64,000 bases of DNA. Source: Caenorhabditis remanei (Eukaryota > Nematoda > Chromadorea > Rhabditida > Rhabditidae). The stretch covers positions 15,748,001 through 15,812,000 of the forward strand of contig NC_071331.1 of the NCBI RefSeq assembly GCF_010183535.1, given 5' to 3'. Below are positions 11,149 through 20,988 of this stretch, in pieces (position 1 is the first letter of the stretch; each line of letters begins with the position of its first letter). The translations under genes and the position numbers were made by a program. The notes beneath the pieces were generated by a model. That model did not search any database and was not told the DNA's origin. It worked only from the letters and a program-made list of their open reading frames with translations.

Positions 11149-13798
11149 ATAGAATTCTGAAGAAAAAGATGAGAATAAATGGGTCAAATACGACGACGGA
11201 AAGGGGACTAATTATAGAAGAAAAAGAAGAAAAGATAGAAGAGAAACCGGTCGAATGACGGTAGAAAAGAAGAGAAGAACAAGAAGAATATCACATTGAT
11301 TTGTTCGTTCCTATTGAAAAAAAAAAGAAATTAGAAACAACGAATTCGGACGAAATTTCTTCAATTAACAGTTGAAATTCGTTGGAATTCGAAGGTTACT
11401 AGACAATTGAAAAAAACGAGAGGACTTGAAAAAATAGTTAGAAATAGAGAAAAACTACAGAAAATGATGTGATTTTTGAGATTTGAAACTTTATAGATCT
11501 AGAAAATGAAAAACCTATTCTGAAATAGCTCATGGAAAAGCAAGGTTGAACTTTACAATTTGAAATCGTATTCGTCCTAAATGAAACAGTTTATGAATCC
11601 TACCTCATAATACTCTAAACCTACAGTTATGATTTTTCGAAATAGATTTCGCAAATATTTATTAGTCTTCTATTGAATATTAGAAGAAATTAGGAACTAA
11701 AAGTTGAGGTATACGCGTGGTTTGGATTCGTGGCAGTTTGCTTTTGTGATAATTCTTATCTGGGAAATTCAGATAGACAACGCTCGGCAAGGTTGACTGT
11801 TTAATGGCTCTGATCGGGAAAATTTTGAATTCGTAAAAAGAATGTCATCCAAAGATTTATCTCTTTCAAGACAGTTTCAATTATCACTATTTTGATAAAT
11901 AATATTATCTATGTCGTTTTTACATATTCATTACTCCTTTCTCTTTAATTTCAAACGGAACATAATCCAAAACAGAAATTGAGAAAGAATTCACACGAAA
12001 ACTGTCCTAATACGATGATTATGGGCGGTGCGTGGGTCCGAAATAATCTGTGAAAGGAGAAGAAAAAGGAGAAGTTTTGCAGGAAAAGGAAAAGAATAAA
12101 CATAAACGGAGACACTTTTTTCTTCCCTTTATTCTATCACCAACTACAAATATATAAATGGAAATGTTTGAGTTGTTTCTGTATTCGTAAAGTGAGATTC
12201 CAGAATGGAATGTTTTGAAAAAAGAAGTGAGGAAAATTGTGAAACTCGTCAGATGTTGGAAAAGAATTCCAAAAGTTACTATTTGAGAGATTGGTTAAAT
12301 ACTTCCAAAACCACATGACTTTTTTCACAATACGGTTTCTGTGTATTTACAATGTTTGTAATGTGCGAATCGAATTATTTGAAGTCAGTTCAGATTGAAT
12401 TGTAAAGAAATGAAAAGAAGAGAGGAATGGAGTTTCGATTGAAGAGGATTTGGAAGAGAAGGATTCGAACTTTTTATAAATCTGAAGATTTATCATTGCT
12501 TTCGTTAAAATTTCTAGACTCGGATGAATTCAACATAATTTCAAAATAACATTTCATTCTGTTCTTGTTCCGAGTAGATGAAACTGAAGAGAAGTAGGTT
12601 ATTAGAGAGAAACGAGAGGATACATACAGGTCGGTTGCGATGAGGCGCGCGCCGAAACGAACAGTTCGTTTCTCTCTCGGTTGAAAGAGAGAAAATGCGG
12701 TAGAAAAAGGGGAAATAGAATGTTGAATTAGGAGAGTTAAGATGGAAAGAAAGACAGAACTGTACGATGGACGCATGGACAAACACGCTCGTTTCTCTGG
12801 CCAGAGAGGCTTCTCCTTCCACTGGAATCTTTCTTTACTTGACCGTGTTTGTTGTATGAGAACTCAAGGGGGGAGACGAGAAGAAAACGAGACAGGAAGT
12901 TATAATCATGTTTTTACGGGGAGTATTTGGACTCAAAAAATGGACGAATTCGGAAAAAAATAATATTTTTGGAACGGAAGAGAAAAAGGATATATCCTAT
13001 AGTCCACTTTAAGTCGTTGAGAACATCAATAATGTTACAGTTTAAAAAATATTTATTCAGATAGAATAACCTGGGAAGAAAAAGAAAGGACGTTATGCTA
13101 AACAAGACAAATATTATTCAAAAATAATGGAAAAACCCTCCAAAATCGAAACTCCAGTAGTTCAGTTCTTTCACAAAAGACAAAATTTTTCAAAACTACA
13201 TACTAGTTGAGTCTTTTTGTAAGGATTTCAGAGAGCTGCCAGCTGAAAAACGTCCATATCGTCTGATTCTTACCGTACAACATGTAATGAAGGTAAGGCC
13301 ATCAGGTAAGTTTTTTTTTTTAATCTCCACTGCCGTCCAAGTGACTAAACATTTTTTCCCAGTTTATTGAATATTTCACGAATATATTTTGTCAGTTTGA
13401 AACAGTTTGTTATCTATTCTCGGAATCAAGATATTTTTTAGGTGTTTTTATTTCTTTTTATCCATCGTTATCTTCTTTTTTCAGAAATAAATCATTCGGC
13501 TTGAAACTTGATTCCAGCTACAGTACCCGAGCAGCTACTCTCACCGCACTCAAGAAAATCTGAAACAGTAGTCTTTCTCATTTCTTCGTTGTCGATCTAA
13601 CAATAACATTCAACCATTCCGAGGCACATTCACAGTAATCCGTGTGTTATCATCGGTTATAATCTAATATTCGGAGGAATACAAGGACATCGTTCATCAA
13701 TCTTCTCACCCTTTTTGTATACTGATCTAGTCTTATGCCTCTTTTCTTTTTCTCAAAATTACTTTTCCGATTTCTGTTCAAAAAGTTTTCCTTTCAGA
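11149..13798. other. Intergenic region upstream of the MAGUK and ETS-like genes
   Basis: About 2.6 kb with no complete gene. It holds a GC box (GGGCGGTG, 12023-12030), a GC-rich GGCGCGCGCC followed by a 19 bp palindrome (12654-12672), and one exon-like open segment (about 13230-13304) discussed in the findings. Otherwise AT-rich, with purine-rich strand-biased stretches. Confidence 0.5.
12654..12672. promoter_or_regulatory. Perfect 19 bp palindrome (candidate dimeric factor site)
   Basis: Arms GAAACGAAC and GTTCGTTTC separated by a single A, directly after the self-complementary GGCGCGCGCC. It lies between the divergent MAGUK and ETS-like genes. Symmetry is seen directly; binding is inference. 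Confidence 0.35.
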
Positions 13799-14203
13799 AT
13801 GGATCGTCTTTTGATTCTATATTCTCAACAGTGCATTCATCCAACAACTGCTGAAATGTGCCGAAATTTTCTTCTCGATATTCTGAAAAGTGGGAAAGAA
13901 GACGTCGTTCGTTGGAGAAACCCAGAACTATTAGAATTCGAAATTACTAATGAGACATATTTGAGAAAACGATTCTATGAAAACACCGGAAAGAATTTGA
14001 ACAGAGTTATGGTCGATGGAATCAAGTTCATCAGAAAAGTGAGTTTGAATATCTCTGCTTACAATTATTCGTAACGCCAGTTTTAGGTACCTGGACACGA
14101 GAATGTTTACCGTTTTTACTTCGTTCCGAAGCATCTTCTCCCACAACTTCCACGGAAAACATTTGCTCAGATTGTGAGGTTTTCGACCGAAACTGCTGTT
14201 TGA
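13799..14203 (+). CDS. Small protein with degenerate ETS-like winged helix domain
   Basis: Two exons: 13799-14038 and 14087-14203; 118 aa. The ATG is one base after TTTCCTTTCAG, a leader-type acceptor. Most of the protein lines up with an ETS DNA-binding domain: FLLDILKSGK matches the FLLELL helix, VVRWRNPELLEFEI matches the W...WEF strand, YLRKRFYENTGKN matches the helix 2 region, VMVDGIKFIRKV sits where the recognition helix (usually SRGLRYYY) belongs, and NVYRFYF matches the final VYRF strand. The two arginines that normally read GGAA are absent (DGIK in place of RGLR). I read it as a divergent ETS-fold protein that may not bind GGAA. The domain call is by eye; a small uncharacterised protein remains possible. 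AATAAA at 14242-14247; converges on sars-1. Confidence 0.6.
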
Positions 14204-14363
14204 TATTCTTCCTTTCATTTCAAACATTATTAAAACTCACAAATAAAAGAAAAAAAAAGCAAGATTATGATAACAAGTATTTGAAAACAGTATAAATTAC
14301 TAGAGAAAAAGCCCCAGAATGAAAAACGATCAGAATGCAATAAGAAAGTATCCATTAGACTAT

Positions 14364-16448
14364 TTAATTTTTAGCAGCAGCTTTTTTGGCATCCACATCG
14401 ATCGGAGCTGGCTTCACGAATGGGATGAATGTCCGGTAGTTTTCTGGCATCCATTGTTGAATAGCCTGTAATAGACAGATTATAGAATTAATTTGAAATA
14501 TTTAGAGGTTTTCAAAACTTACAGTTGGAACATTAATTCCTTCTTCTGTTTGATTATTTTCGAGAATGGCGCAGATGACACGAGTTGTAGCACACATAGT
14601 AGCATTGAGCATGTGCACAAATGGAACCTGAAACACATTGTAATTAAACGTTTTCAACTAATTTTGATGCACTAACCTCTCCATTCAATTTCTTCGTTTG
14701 CCCGTAGCGGACCTTGAGTCGACGAGATTGATAATCCAAGCAGTTCGAGCATGAAACGAGCTCACGCATCGCCCCTGATCCTGGGAACCATGCTTCGAGA
14801 TCGAACTTCTTAGCAGCAGCATTGTTGAGCTCTCCTGAGACAATGTTCACGACATGGTATGGAATTTGAAGTTCTTGATAGTAGCTCTCGGCGTTTCCAA
14901 TCATTTCGTCGAAAAGTTTCCAAGATTCGTTGTCATTTGGACTACACAAAACGAACTGTTCGATCTTCTCGAATTGATGGACACGGAAGATTCCACGAGT
15001 ATCTCTTCCATGGCTTCCAACTTCTTGACGGAAGCAGGTAGAAACTCCTGCGTATTTAATAGGAAGTTCCGTCTCTTTGATCCACTCGTTTCTGTGGTAC
15101 GCAGCAATTGGTTGTTCAGAAGTTGCAATCAAATATTTCTCATCAATGGAAGTATCTCCAGCTACTTCAGATCCTTTTGAGCTAACCTTGTAGAGTTCGT
15201 CGTCAAATTGACTGAGCTGGGCAACTTCTTGCATCACTTCTTTCCGCATGAAGAATGGAGTGTAGAGTGGAGTGTAACCTTTGACATTCAATCGTTGAAG
15301 AGCCAATTGAATGATTGCTTGCTCTAAGAAAACTAGAGGACCTTTCAAGAAGTATCCACGTGCTCCAGCAACAACAGTTCCACGTTCTCCGTCGAATCCA
15401 TCGACCATCACAACCAAATCAACATGCGAGTACTTCTTTCTTGTTGTCAAATCTCCAAATGTTCGTTCTACTTTGTTATTATCTTCATTGTCAGAAACGA
15501 CAACAGATTCATGGAGCAAGTTTCCGATTTGGATAAGTTTCTCATGACGAGCAGTTTCGTGTGCGACGACTGCAGCAGCAGTTTCAGCAGATTTCTCGTC
15601 GACCAATACACGAAGTTTCTTTAGTTGAACAACGGTTAGTTTAGAAAGCTCATCTAGCTTAAGGTCAGTGAGTCGCGCAACAATATCATCAGCCACGGCA
15701 TCATCAGTTCCTTGCGGTTCTTTCTTCTGGAAAAAAATTCGGTGAGTGAAACTATTAGCACGGAATGCAAACTTCGATACACACGACAATAGCTCTCACC
15801 TTCATTTTCTCTCCAATCGCCTTGGAAATGGCATTCTTTTGGCGATTCAACTCATCGGCTATGAATCGATCCTTTCTCCACTTCTCATCGAATTCAATGA
15901 CTTGATCAACCAAAGTAACATCCTTGTAACGATCGCGTTGCGATTTGCGGATCACTTCAGGGTTTCCACCTGTAAATCGTTTTCTTTGAAGGATTCTGTG
16001 AAACAAAGGTGATTGACACTTATGGGCCTATTCTTGGCAAGCAAAAAACGATTTCGCTGCTTTTTTTTCGATTCACGGTACCAGAAAATCAGCGAAAAAC
16101 TCTTAGTTTTTCGCTGATTTTTAAACGTTTTTCGCTGGTGTTTTTACCGTTCGCTTCGGGACCTGCGGTGTCGAAAAAGGCATGTGCCAGCGAAAAATAG
16201 TTTTTCGCTGATTTCCTTCTCTCGCGAATTGGAAAGAAGCAGCGAAAAACTATTTTTCGCTGGCACATGCCTTTTTCGACACCGCAGGTCTTGAAGCGAA
16301 CGGTAAAAAAATCAGCGAAAAACTAAGAGTTTTTCGCTGATTTTCTGGTACCGTGAATCGAAAAAAAAGCAGCGAAAAACGTTTTTTGCTTGCCAAGAAT
16401 AGGCCCATTACCCTTCTCCTTACGGAACATGTCAATATCAAGAACCAT
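14364..16448 (-). CDS. sars-1: Seryl-tRNA synthetase, cytosolic
   Basis: Five coding exons: 16412-16448, 15800-15969, 14677-15726, 14523-14627, 14364-14465; 487 aa, matching the length I recall for the C. elegans enzyme. It charges tRNA-Ser (and tRNA-Sec) in the cytosol. The N-terminus [17 protein letters not shown] and the following charged residues form the tRNA-binding helical arm. The class II core shows motif 2 as [19 protein letters not shown] and motif 3 as [19 protein letters not shown]. The lysine/alanine-rich tail (DAKKAAAKN) is typical of eukaryotic cytosolic forms; the mitochondrial enzyme would lack it. A leader-type acceptor ends at 16470. Intron 1 (15970-16411) is 442 bp, and all but about 54 bp of it is a MITE insertion plus its target duplication (see findings). 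Confidence 0.95.
16023..16407. mobile_element. 385 bp palindromic MITE, PIF/Harbinger-like, in sars-1 intron 1
   Basis: The outer 28 bp are perfect inverted repeats starting TGGGCCTATTCTTGGCAAGC. The arms continue as near-mirror copies to a centre near 16210. Both arms carry repeated CAGCGAAAAACT-type blocks. The flanks are TTA at 16020-16022 and TTA at 16408-16410, a 3 bp target duplication of the TWA type used by PIF/Harbinger elements. There is no open reading frame, so it is non-autonomous. Superfamily assignment rests only on the 3 bp duplication. Confidence 0.85.
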
Positions 16449-16469
16449 GTTGGAAGCTCGACGATTACC

Positions 16470-16842
16470 CTGAAACAAAATATGAGTATTATATATGTCG
16501 TGAAGAAGAATTTTTCAAGATGAAAACGAAAACAAAGAAGTGGAAGATTAGTGAGATTTGGCAAAGTTTCGCAAGAATCTTTTCAGGCCTAGAAATTTTT
16601 ATTGGCTGCAGTTGCGCGTAATTTGTGCTGTTTTGAGTGTAGAGTTGGATACGGTTTGGCATTTGATTTGACGCGCAAAAGTTACATTTTATATTTATCT
16701 GCTTCGAGCTATATCAACAACAACAAAGAAAGTAAGTTTTTTTTACCTGAAATGTTAAAAAAAATAAAACTTTCGATAGGCAAGTGTAATTAATTGTCTA
16801 AAAAATAAGCAAGTATTTATTGCATCATTTTCAGGATAATAG
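16470..16842. promoter_or_regulatory. Divergent promoter region, sars-1 / ADP-ATP carrier
   Basis: About 370 bp between the sars-1 leader acceptor and the carrier start. It is AT-rich, with a GC-containing patch GCAGTTGCGCG near 16610 and GACGCGCAAAAG near 16670. No coding exon seen. Confidence 0.5.
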
Positions 16843-18012
16843 ATGAGTACAAATACAGCTCACACTCCAATCATCATCAACAAGCGATCAGATGCTCAAA
16901 AATTTGCTATCGATTTGTTGATTGGTGGAGTTTCAGCAACAGTTTCGAAAACCGCCGTCGCCCCGATTGAGCGAGTTAAAATCTTGCTGCAGGTTGGTTT
17001 TTGCTATCGCAGATAAATACAATTGAAGAGAAAACTTCAGGTACAATATTCACATAAAGACATTCCTGCTGATAAAAGATATAAAGGAATTATTGACGCA
17101 TTTATCAGGGTACCAAAGGAGCAAGGATTTTTATCATTTTGGCGAGGAAATCTAACTAATGTCATCCGTTATTTCCCAACTCAAGCTTTCAATTTTGCGT
17201 TCAATGACTTATACAAGTCGATATTGTTGAAAAATATCAAACGAGAAAACGTTAGTTGAATAGAAGGAAGCTTCGATAACATAACTTAAATTTACAGAAT
17301 GTTCTCTCCTATAGTGTTAGAACTCTTGTTTCTGGAGGTCTTGCTGGTTGTTCATCACTCTGTATAGTTTATCCATTAGACTTTATCAGAACCCGTCTCT
17401 CAGCCGATATCAATCATCACACTAATCGAGAGTATAAAGGTCTGGTTGATTGCACTGTAAAAACAGTACGGAACGAAGGATTTAGTGCACTATATCGAGG
17501 ATTTTCTATTTCACTTCAGGTAGTTTTCCTAGTTCTGTCAGATTAGAAATGTTACTATTTTCCAGACATATTTCATCTATAGATCTGTTTACTTCGGTTT
17601 ATACGACGCCATTAGGAACACAATTAACACTGATAAAAAGAAGCTTCCATTCTATGCCTCATTTGCTATTGCTCAGGTAAAATCTAAATCTCTTAATGAC
17701 TCGATGAAATTTTAATTTAAAACTGAACTTTACAGGGAGTCACTGTGTTGTCATCCTACTTGACATATCCATGGGATACTGTACGGCGGCGAATGATGGT
17801 CAAAGGACAGCTGAGTACATCTAAAGCTCTGGCAGCAGCAAAAAAGATCGTACACGAGGAAGGATTCCGTGGATTGTACAAAGGAGCTTTAGCCAACATT
17901 TTTAGGTTTACAGCTAAAAAAAACTTCAGAAATTCTGATAATTGTTGCTTTCAGGAGCGCAGGAGGAGCACTAGTCATGGCACTTTATGAAGAAATTCAC
18001 AAGCATATGTGA
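16843..18012 (+). CDS. Mitochondrial ADP/ATP carrier (ANT)
   Basis: Six exons: 16843-16992, 17041-17250, 17298-17519, 17566-17676, 17736-17905, 17955-18012; 306 aa, the usual carrier length. It exchanges matrix ATP for cytosolic ADP across the inner membrane. Three mitochondrial-carrier repeats are visible, with PxD/ExxK/R signatures: [22 protein letters not shown] and [11 protein letters not shown]. The ANT hallmark RRRMMM is present as RRRMMV, one substitution at the last position. The ATG follows ATTTTCAG closely (AG at 16833-16834), consistent with trans-splicing. I recall a matching unnamed C. elegans paralogue at this locus, distinct from ant-1.1. Confidence 0.93.
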
Positions 18013-18387
18013 TGATATATAGTCATGTTTTCAGTTTTTGCACACTTCTTCAGCCAATTAATTCTCATATAGATTCTCAGCTAGCGACTCATGTTCTTGT
18101 TCTATTATTACTTCTTAGAATGATTAGACAGTTAATAATTTTCTTTCTTGTTTTCAACCGGTCCCCATCTGCAAAGCAGAATGTTTTGTTATCTTTTGTT
18201 TTTTGTCGATAAAGTCAGATTTATATATGAATGCAATGTGACGTGTCACTACACCCTGCACTTTTCGCATGATAATTTCGATTCGTTTCAATCGATTTTT
18301 AATATTTCGTCAGTGAACAAGCAAAGTCAAAACAATCTAATCGTAGTTTAGGTTATTTTATCTTATTGGAAGCAGTATGGTGATAGT
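18013..18387. other. Intergenic between carrier and EDEM
   Basis: About 375 bp, AT-rich, same-strand neighbours. The spacing is long for a C. elegans-type operon (usually about 100 bp), but a downstream acceptor before 18376 is possible. No other feature seen. Confidence 0.4.
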
Positions 18388-20490
18388 ATGGTAAGCTTTA
18401 TAAGTTCCATTAAACGTTTGAATAAATTTCTTGCAGAAATTTAACAGAAATGTGCTAATATTGGTTGCTTTGTTCACATCCATCTCTCCTCGGAAGACAA
18501 AAAACCCATTTCTGCTGACAGAAGAGGAAATAAAATACTCTTCCATTTCAAAAGTATATGAATGAATTATGAGTTCGTTGCTAATATTTAAACTCTTGTA
18601 GGATGACATTGACTATGGTCTCTCAAAAACCCGTGAAATGTTTGAATTCGGATGGAGGAATTATATGGAATACGCGTTTCCGGCAGATGAACTAGATCCT
18701 ATTCACTGTCGAGGACGTGGTCATGATCACGAGAATCCGTATGTCGGAGATGGACTAAAAACTCATTTCTCTAAAATTTCAGAGACAATATCAACATAAA
18801 CGATGTTTTAGGAGACTACTCGTTAGGCCTTATTGATACACTCGACTCTCTTGTTGTTTTCGGTAAGACCTCTTGGATGCTATACACCTACAAAATAAAT
18901 ATTAGAATAAAACATTTATTACAGGAGATCATGACGAATTCAAGCGAGCCGTAAATCTGGTCATCAAAACTGTTTCATTTGAAAAAAATACCACGGTCCA
19001 GGTTTTCGAATCAACAATTCGAGTGATGGGTGGTCTTTTGGCAGCTCATATGATTGCCGCAGACAGCACAAACCGTTTTGGTCCATTCTATATGTCTGAT
19101 TACGGCGGGGAGCTACTGACGCTTGCGCATGATCTTGCTGGACGTCTTGTTCCTGCATTTGAAGGAACTGCCACAGGAATTCCTTATACGCGTGTCAATT
19201 TACAAAAAGGTGTGCTTCCGGGTACCACAAACTCCACGTGTACATCTGGTGCTGGATCTTTGTTGTTGGAATTTGGTAATTAGATACATTTTCACTACTG
19301 AAATGCATGAGTAATTCTAGGTGTCTTGTCAAAGTTACTTGGAGATGATTCATATGAAAGAATGGCAAGACGTGTCAATGAGAAGCTATGGACGTTGAGG
19401 AATGAAGCGACTGGCTTACATGGTAGTTCTGATTTCGCACAGCAATAAGTGTCAATACTGAAATAAGTTGTTTAGGGAATCTCATCGATATTCAGACTGG
19501 AGAATGGATTGGTCACTTATCTGGACTCGGAGCTGGAATCGACTCATTCTATGAATATATGCTAAAATCGTATATACTATTTGGAGATCAACGTGATTTG
19601 GATATGTACAATGAGTCATTTCTACGGATTGTGACCTACATGCGCCGAGGACGATCTGTATGTGCTGATCTGGAAGGAGATATTCCAATATATGTGAATG
19701 TTGATGCCAGAGACGGTAGTACATCGAACACTTGGATGGATTCTTTGCAGGTGAGAAAGTTCATGAAAACTAATAAATATAAATGCGAGGTTTGTTTTCA
19801 GGCCAGTTTCGCAGGAGTTCTCGTGTTAGCTGGAGAAGTAGATGAAGCAGTATGTCACCATGCATTCTATTATGCTATATGGAAGAAGTACGGAGTCCTT
19901 CCAGAAAGATTCAACTGGCAACTGCAAGCTCCTGACGTGTCTTTCTATCCACTTCGTCCTGAATTTGTTGAATCCACGTATCTTCTGTATACTGCCACCA
20001 AAAATCCGTTTTATCAGCATGTTGGTCTGGAAATCCTCGAGTCACTGGAGACGATTACGCGAGTGAAGTGTGGTTTTGCTACTGTTCATGATGTAGCAGA
20101 TAGAAGTCTTGAAGATCGTATGGAATCATTCTTCTTATCCGAAACTCTCAAATACCTCTATCTGCTTTTCGACACAGATCACCCTATTAATAAAGAAGAA
20201 CAAGAGAGAATACTGTTTTCAACTGAGGTAACTCCGTTGAGACTTTTTATTTGTCATACAATCAAAAACAATTTCAGGGTCATATATTTCCAATAACTTC
20301 GCTCTTCAATACCCCTCCCAGTCCGCCATCATTACTAGATCCTCCACTTTCTATTTTGCCACGTAGAAATGCTTCATTTTGTGAAACTGCCACTGAATTT
20401 TCAGCAGGGATTACACCGCTTCGACACTCTCAAATGAGCCACTTGTTCAAAACAGTTGGAGTGGATACAAATCTTCATAATTGGGTATAA
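18388..20490 (+). CDS. EDEM-type ER mannosidase-like protein (GH47), ER-associated degradation
   Basis: Nine exons: 18388-18390, 18437-18553, 18602-18738, 18783-18862, 18925-19275, 19321-19422, 19476-19750, 19802-20227, 20278-20490; 567 aa. The first coding exon is only the ATG. The N-terminus [18 protein letters not shown] is a signal peptide. The GH47 core is obvious: [18 protein letters not shown], the [14 protein letters not shown] block, [10 protein letters not shown], and the EDEM-typical [16 protein letters not shown] and [23 protein letters not shown] proteins trim or recognise mannose on misfolded glycoproteins in the ER lumen and route them to ERAD. The wording of the late motifs is closest to EDEM1 in my memory; EDEM2 is the alternative. 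No KDEL seen (ends DTNLHNWV). AATAAA at 20589-20594. Confidence 0.92.
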
Positions 20491-20988
20491 ATACATTCTT
20501 TTCAAGCTATCATATCGCAAGTCTCGTTGCCTTAAGTCAAATTTTTATGGTTTTAATATGCTGTGATTGCAAATCTTCGCCGGTCCTTAATAAAAATGAA
20601 CATTTCCTTATCTAAATTCATGTATTTTTATTCTGAAGAAGCTAATAATTATCTTTAATCCAGAAGTTATTCAAAAATATAAGGTGTGATTCTGTATCCG
20701 AGGAAGAGAAAACCGTGTGACGAAGTGATGACACCAATTGTTTCCACTACCAGTTTTTTTCCATCATCGTGGAAAAATCAATCGGTGATCAAACTTTCAC
20801 GAATAACAATGACACATCGTCTGTCTAACTGTTTCTTTTTCAAGACATCGCAGTGACTCGAGATACGCAGACAAAATGATAAGAGAAGAGACTGCTCGGT
20901 GAGCAAAACATGCCCAAGCGATTGAAAATTGTAGATTTCCCTCCCAGAAGTGTTCTTTGATTGATCTTTCAGTGATGGTCGCTTTTTG
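20491..20988. other. Intergenic between EDEM and the first pyp-1 exon
   Basis: About 500 bp containing the EDEM poly(A) signal and the presumed promoter of the most distal pyp-1 start. No exon seen other than the acceptor (CTTTCAG) just before 20973. Confidence 0.45.

Noticed and set aside
12440..12480. GGATTCGAAC near 12457, resembling the T-arm of a tRNA on the minus strand
   Set aside because: No anticodon arm, D-arm or acceptor stem can be folded around it.
15311..15547. Several overlapping plus-strand frames opposite sars-1
   Set aside because: Antisense shadows of the class II synthetase coding sequence.
16023..16407. 104-codon open frame (16250-16564) through the sars-1 intron palindrome
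   Set aside because: It runs through the MITE hairpin into an exon on the same strand as sars-1; the amino acid string is a translation of the repeat, repeated in mirror form at 16009-16200.
16843..20490. ADP/ATP carrier and EDEM as one operon
   Set aside because: The 375 bp gap is larger than usual for nematode operons and no SL2-type spacer element was recognised; not excluded, but not supported.
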